From Dolomedes plantarius (Eukaryota; Arthropoda; Arachnida; Araneae; Dolomedidae), in NCBI GenBank assembly GCA_907164885.2, contig OU015492.1, forward strand, positions 194,027,224 to 194,091,223: a stretch of DNA of 64,000 bases. Direction: 5' to 3'. The first letter of the stretch is position 1. Each line of letters starts with the position of its first letter. Positions 61,072-64,000 of the stretch are shown in pieces. The notes beneath the pieces were generated by a model. That model was not told where the DNA came from, did no database searches, and was given only the letters and a program-made list of their open reading frames with translations. The position numbers and the translations under genes are program-made.

Positions 61072-61655
61072 CAAATGTTTAATAGACAAATCGACCCGTT
61101 GGTAAATAAGTATAAAGGGAAATTTCTTCACTCTGTTTTTCTATCGCGCAATCCTAAGCCCTTTAATCATTCTGGATGAAATTTTGGGAAGTCACTCCTT
61201 AGACAGCTGCAGAAAATATGGATATTATAAAACATGAACCACCTAAGCACACACTTGCTTTCCTCTACTTTTACATTTTGTTGTCGTTTTTTATTAAATC
61301 CTTTTTCTGTCCGAAAGTTGTTTTTACTGTTTTACATTCGGTTCGCATCAGTGCGAATTTTTGCCATTGGCCACTTTTTTAAATTTTCCCATTGGCTTTC
61401 TTTCGCTGGGTCAACTATATACTGCTTTCTCCGGAGATGTGGATTCATGCCAAAACATTTTCGCCTCGGATGGGGAAACGAAAAATACTGTATAACGTAA
61501 AACATTTCAATAATAAATTATCCACGTTCCAATAATAGTGCATTTATGTAGATAATGCGGTTGAAAAAAAAATATTACTCAGTATGATTTTGTAACCTAC
61601 TACGAATTAATTTACGAGTTGTTTTAAATTTTAGGTATGTACTGCTGGTAATTAA
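61072..61655. other. No recognisable feature
   Basis: Nothing supported. Confidence 0.5.
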
Positions 61656-61718
<63 letters not shown>

Positions 61719-62364
61719 GTTCCGTAACTGACTGAGTGACAGATAACGCATAGACCAAACCGCTGGACCTAAGGGGCTGAAATTTTGCATGGCAATTCTT
61801 CTTATAGTGTAGGGGTGTATTAAGAAAGATTTTTGAAAAATTCTTCTTAGATTTTTTTTAAATTAAATGTTTAAGCTGTTTTGTGGCATTCTTTAAAGTT
61901 TGCATTTAAAATAATAATCTGAGAATTATAAAATTTATATTGAAAGGTCATAAAAATTCCTTTAAAATGAAAACTTTTTCGAATCTTTACCTCCATTTTC
62001 TGATTTTTTGGGAAATTTTTAAATATTAATTTTTAGAATTTAATTTATTAAATGCTGATCACGTGGTTTCTTTTCTTTTTGCGACATTTTAAATTCATTT
62101 ATTTGCATAACAACAAAATAAACTGACAAAAAAAATATTAAAATACGGCAAAAGATAAAATTTAACCACTAGACTAATTGAGATGGAAGTTTTTAAGAAT
62201 TTAATTCAAATTAGTATGTTTTATAGATATTAAACATACAAATTAATTGTATGCATTGACCGTTGTATTTAATTTGAATATTTTCTCATACATTATTTTG
62301 TCTATAAAAATATCCGTTACGATTTTTTTATAAATATAAATAAATAAACATATATATATATATA
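61656..62364 (+). mobile_element. Helitron 5' part
   Basis: Begins TCTATATA at 61656 after A; the TATATA of the Helitron end has expanded to about 55 bp, then AAAACAGTTCCGTAACTGAC and the family body. The 3' CTAG end is not found; a Tc1 element lies at its right edge. Confidence 0.75.
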
Positions 62365-63771
62365 CACTCATGGACAAAAAAATTAGCGCACCAAGAAATA
62401 ATTGCGGGATCGTAACGAAACTTGCAATGAAGGTACATGTCGGGGAGATATGCAAATGATTAGAAATGCAGCGTGATTGCGCATTACGTATAGCCGGTAG
62501 ATGGCGTTGAACATCGTACTCTGTGGAGTATAAAACAGGTAACCAAAGCTTGTTTGAGTGCTGAATCATTTACAAAGGAAGAGCTGAGATAGACATGCCA
62601 TTACGCCGTGTTCGAAGACAATATAAGCAGTTGTCGCAGTTTGAGAGGGGGAGAATCGTCGGGATGATGGAAGCTGGGTGGTCAGCTAGGCGAGTAGCTC
62701 GTCAATTAGGCCACTCTGATTGTGTTGTGAGGAGGTGTTGGGACCAGTGGACCCGAGAGATGTCGTGTACACGAAGACCAGGCTCAGGACGCTCTCGACA
62801 GACCAGTCGTCGAGAAGACGCCACATCGTAAGAAATGCACGCGTACAGCCAACTGCTTCATCGGCCGCCATTCAGGCACAGGTAGCCCCTTCACTAGGGG
62901 CCTCTGTGTCTTCTCGAACCATACGAAGGCGCCTGGCTGAAGGACAGTTGGTATCGCGGCGCCCATTACGTGTGCTGCCCTTGACGCCCACCCATCGACG
63001 CCTCCGTTTGGAGTTTTGCCGCGCACGAGGAAACTGGACTGCATCGGAATGGAACCAGGTCGTCTTTAGAGACGAATCCAGATTCAATCTCGGCAGTGAT
63101 GACAATCGTGTTCGTGTGTGGAGAGCCCGTGGTGAACGCTTCAATCCTGCCTTTGCTGTACAGCGACTCATCGCTCCCACAGATGGTCTGATGGTTTGGG
63201 GTGCCATTGCCTACAATACAAGGTCACCCCTAGTATTGTTCCGTGGCACCATGACAGCCCAGCGGTATGTTCATGAAATCCTGCAACCACATGTGTTGCC
63301 ACTCATGCAACGGCTCCCAGGAGCCATTTTTCAACAAGACAATGCTCGGCCTCATACGGCAAGGGTGTCACAAGACTGTCTCCGCACTGTTACTACCCTT
63401 CCTTGGCCTGCCCGATCCCCAGATTTGTCTCCAATCGAGCATATCTGGGATCATTTGGGACGACGAGTTGGGCATCCCACGAGTTTGAACGAACTAGAGG
63501 CAAGGTTACAGCAAATATGGAACGAAATGTCTGAAGACATCATACAGAACTTGTATGACTCAATTTCCGATCGTATCGCATCGTGCATTCGCGCTAGAGG
63601 GGGTCCAACGGAGTATTAACTCCTCCGTTCTTTTGCCTTTTTCTCTGAAATAAATTATCCTTTTTCTTTGATTTTCTTATCATTTACTTATATCAAAGTA
63701 GTCATTACGTATGTAAAATTTCGTTTCATTTTGACGACTCCTTCTTGGTGCGCTAATTTTTTTGTCCATGA

Positions 63772-63774
<3 letters not shown>
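62365..63774 (+). mobile_element. Tc1-type transposon, nearly intact
   Basis: A 1410-bp element; TIRs of about 28 bp (CACTCATGGACAAAAAAATT on both ends), TA on both sides, inserted in a TA run. It encodes a Tc1 transposase with one frameshift. Confidence 0.92.
62595..63619 (+). pseudogene. Tc1 transposase with a single frameshift
   Basis: The ATG at 62595 opens MPLRRVRRQYKQLSQFERGR and a paired-like HTH (MEAGWSARRVARQLGHSDCV). The frame is lost at about 62820, where one base appears deleted after GAAGAC. The rest is open from 62720 in the next frame to the stop at 63619. Second HTH: IRRRLAEGQLVS. DDE core in the 299-codon frame: VVFRDESRFN (Asp118), FQQDNARPHTA (Asp207) and SPDLSPIEHIWD (Glu240). 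About 341 codons overall, full family length. All three catalytic residues remain; the copy is young. Confidence 0.92.

Positions 63775-63852
<78 letters not shown>
63775..63852. repeat. (TA)n(TG)n microsatellite
   Basis: TA run followed by TG run directly after the Tc1 element. The last 148 bases of the window hold nothing I recognise. Confidence 0.93.
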
Positions 63853-63853
<1 letters not shown>

Positions 63854-64000
63854 AATATCCTTGACGGGGTGATGCTCAACAGGCCGGTGAACTTGAACTA
63901 ATCCAGGTATCAGGTAGGAGACCTCAATTCACATTATGAAGTCATAGTACTTGTCGTTGGAGCATTAAACAGTAGAAGTGGCCATAGAAGTGGAGGCAAT

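Overview
This is an AT-rich nuclear segment of a eukaryotic, almost certainly arthropod, genome. The transposon families (Tc1/mariner including a DD41D type, pogo/Tigger, hAT, PIF/Harbinger, Helitron, tRNA-derived SINEs, RNase H-bearing LINEs), the very long (TA)n arrays and the absence of any operon-like coding argue for this. A spider or other chelicerate is my best guess from family resemblance only; nothing in the window proves it. I found no host protein-coding gene, rRNA, functional tRNA or CRISPR. Every protein-like reading frame with recognisable content is a transposase, RNase H or LINE remnant.

Layout. 1-5 kb: an old tandem duplication, a foldback element, TA arrays and an LTR-like block. 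5.8-8.2 kb: a solo LTR on the minus strand with a heat-shock-element-like promoter, a Helitron, a Harbinger MITE, a hAT remnant and a SINE. 9.2-10.4 kb: a decayed Tc1 element. 11.3-15.9 kb: a TA array, a Tigger element with a broken transposase interrupted by a hAT MITE, and an LTR-like repeat. 16.8-21.3 kb: a complete non-autonomous Helitron, a SINE with a 12-bp target-site duplication (TSD), small MITEs and tandem duplications. 22-27.7 kb: MITEs and Tigger-like TIR elements separated by TA arrays. 29.5 kb: an internally deleted mariner-like element. 32.2-33.2 kb: a 257-bp satellite. 33.3-35.3 kb: a hAT and a Tigger-like element. 35.9-38.6 kb: a 128-bp satellite built from the end of a hAT element plus its flank. 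39.3-41.7 kb: a Helitron holding a mariner-like element that holds a hAT element that holds a minisatellite. 43.7-47.0 kb: two Tc1/mariner elements back to back, one with a transposase broken by a single stop codon. 48.3-50.3 kb: LINE-derived insertions with clear TSDs. 51-54 kb: a SINE, LTRs and a foldback element. 54.8-59.1 kb: Tigger-like elements. 59.3-61.1 kb: a possible new TIR element. 61.7-63.8 kb: a Helitron 5' end with a Tc1 element whose transposase has one frameshift.

How the parts relate. The transposons do not form a pathway; they record successive insertions, and nesting with intact TSDs gives their order. Most elements that insert at TA sit directly against (TA)n arrays. Several non-autonomous families (around 3.2, 18.1, 24.4, 34.4 and 58.8 kb) share a pogo/Tigger-like end and could have been moved by one related transposase; the window holds one broken transposase of that type. 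The features most worth following up are the hAT-derived 128-bp satellite, the four-level nest at 39.3-41.7 kb, the heat-shock-like LTR promoter at 6.0-6.1 kb and the 257-bp satellite whose units carry splice-site-like ends.
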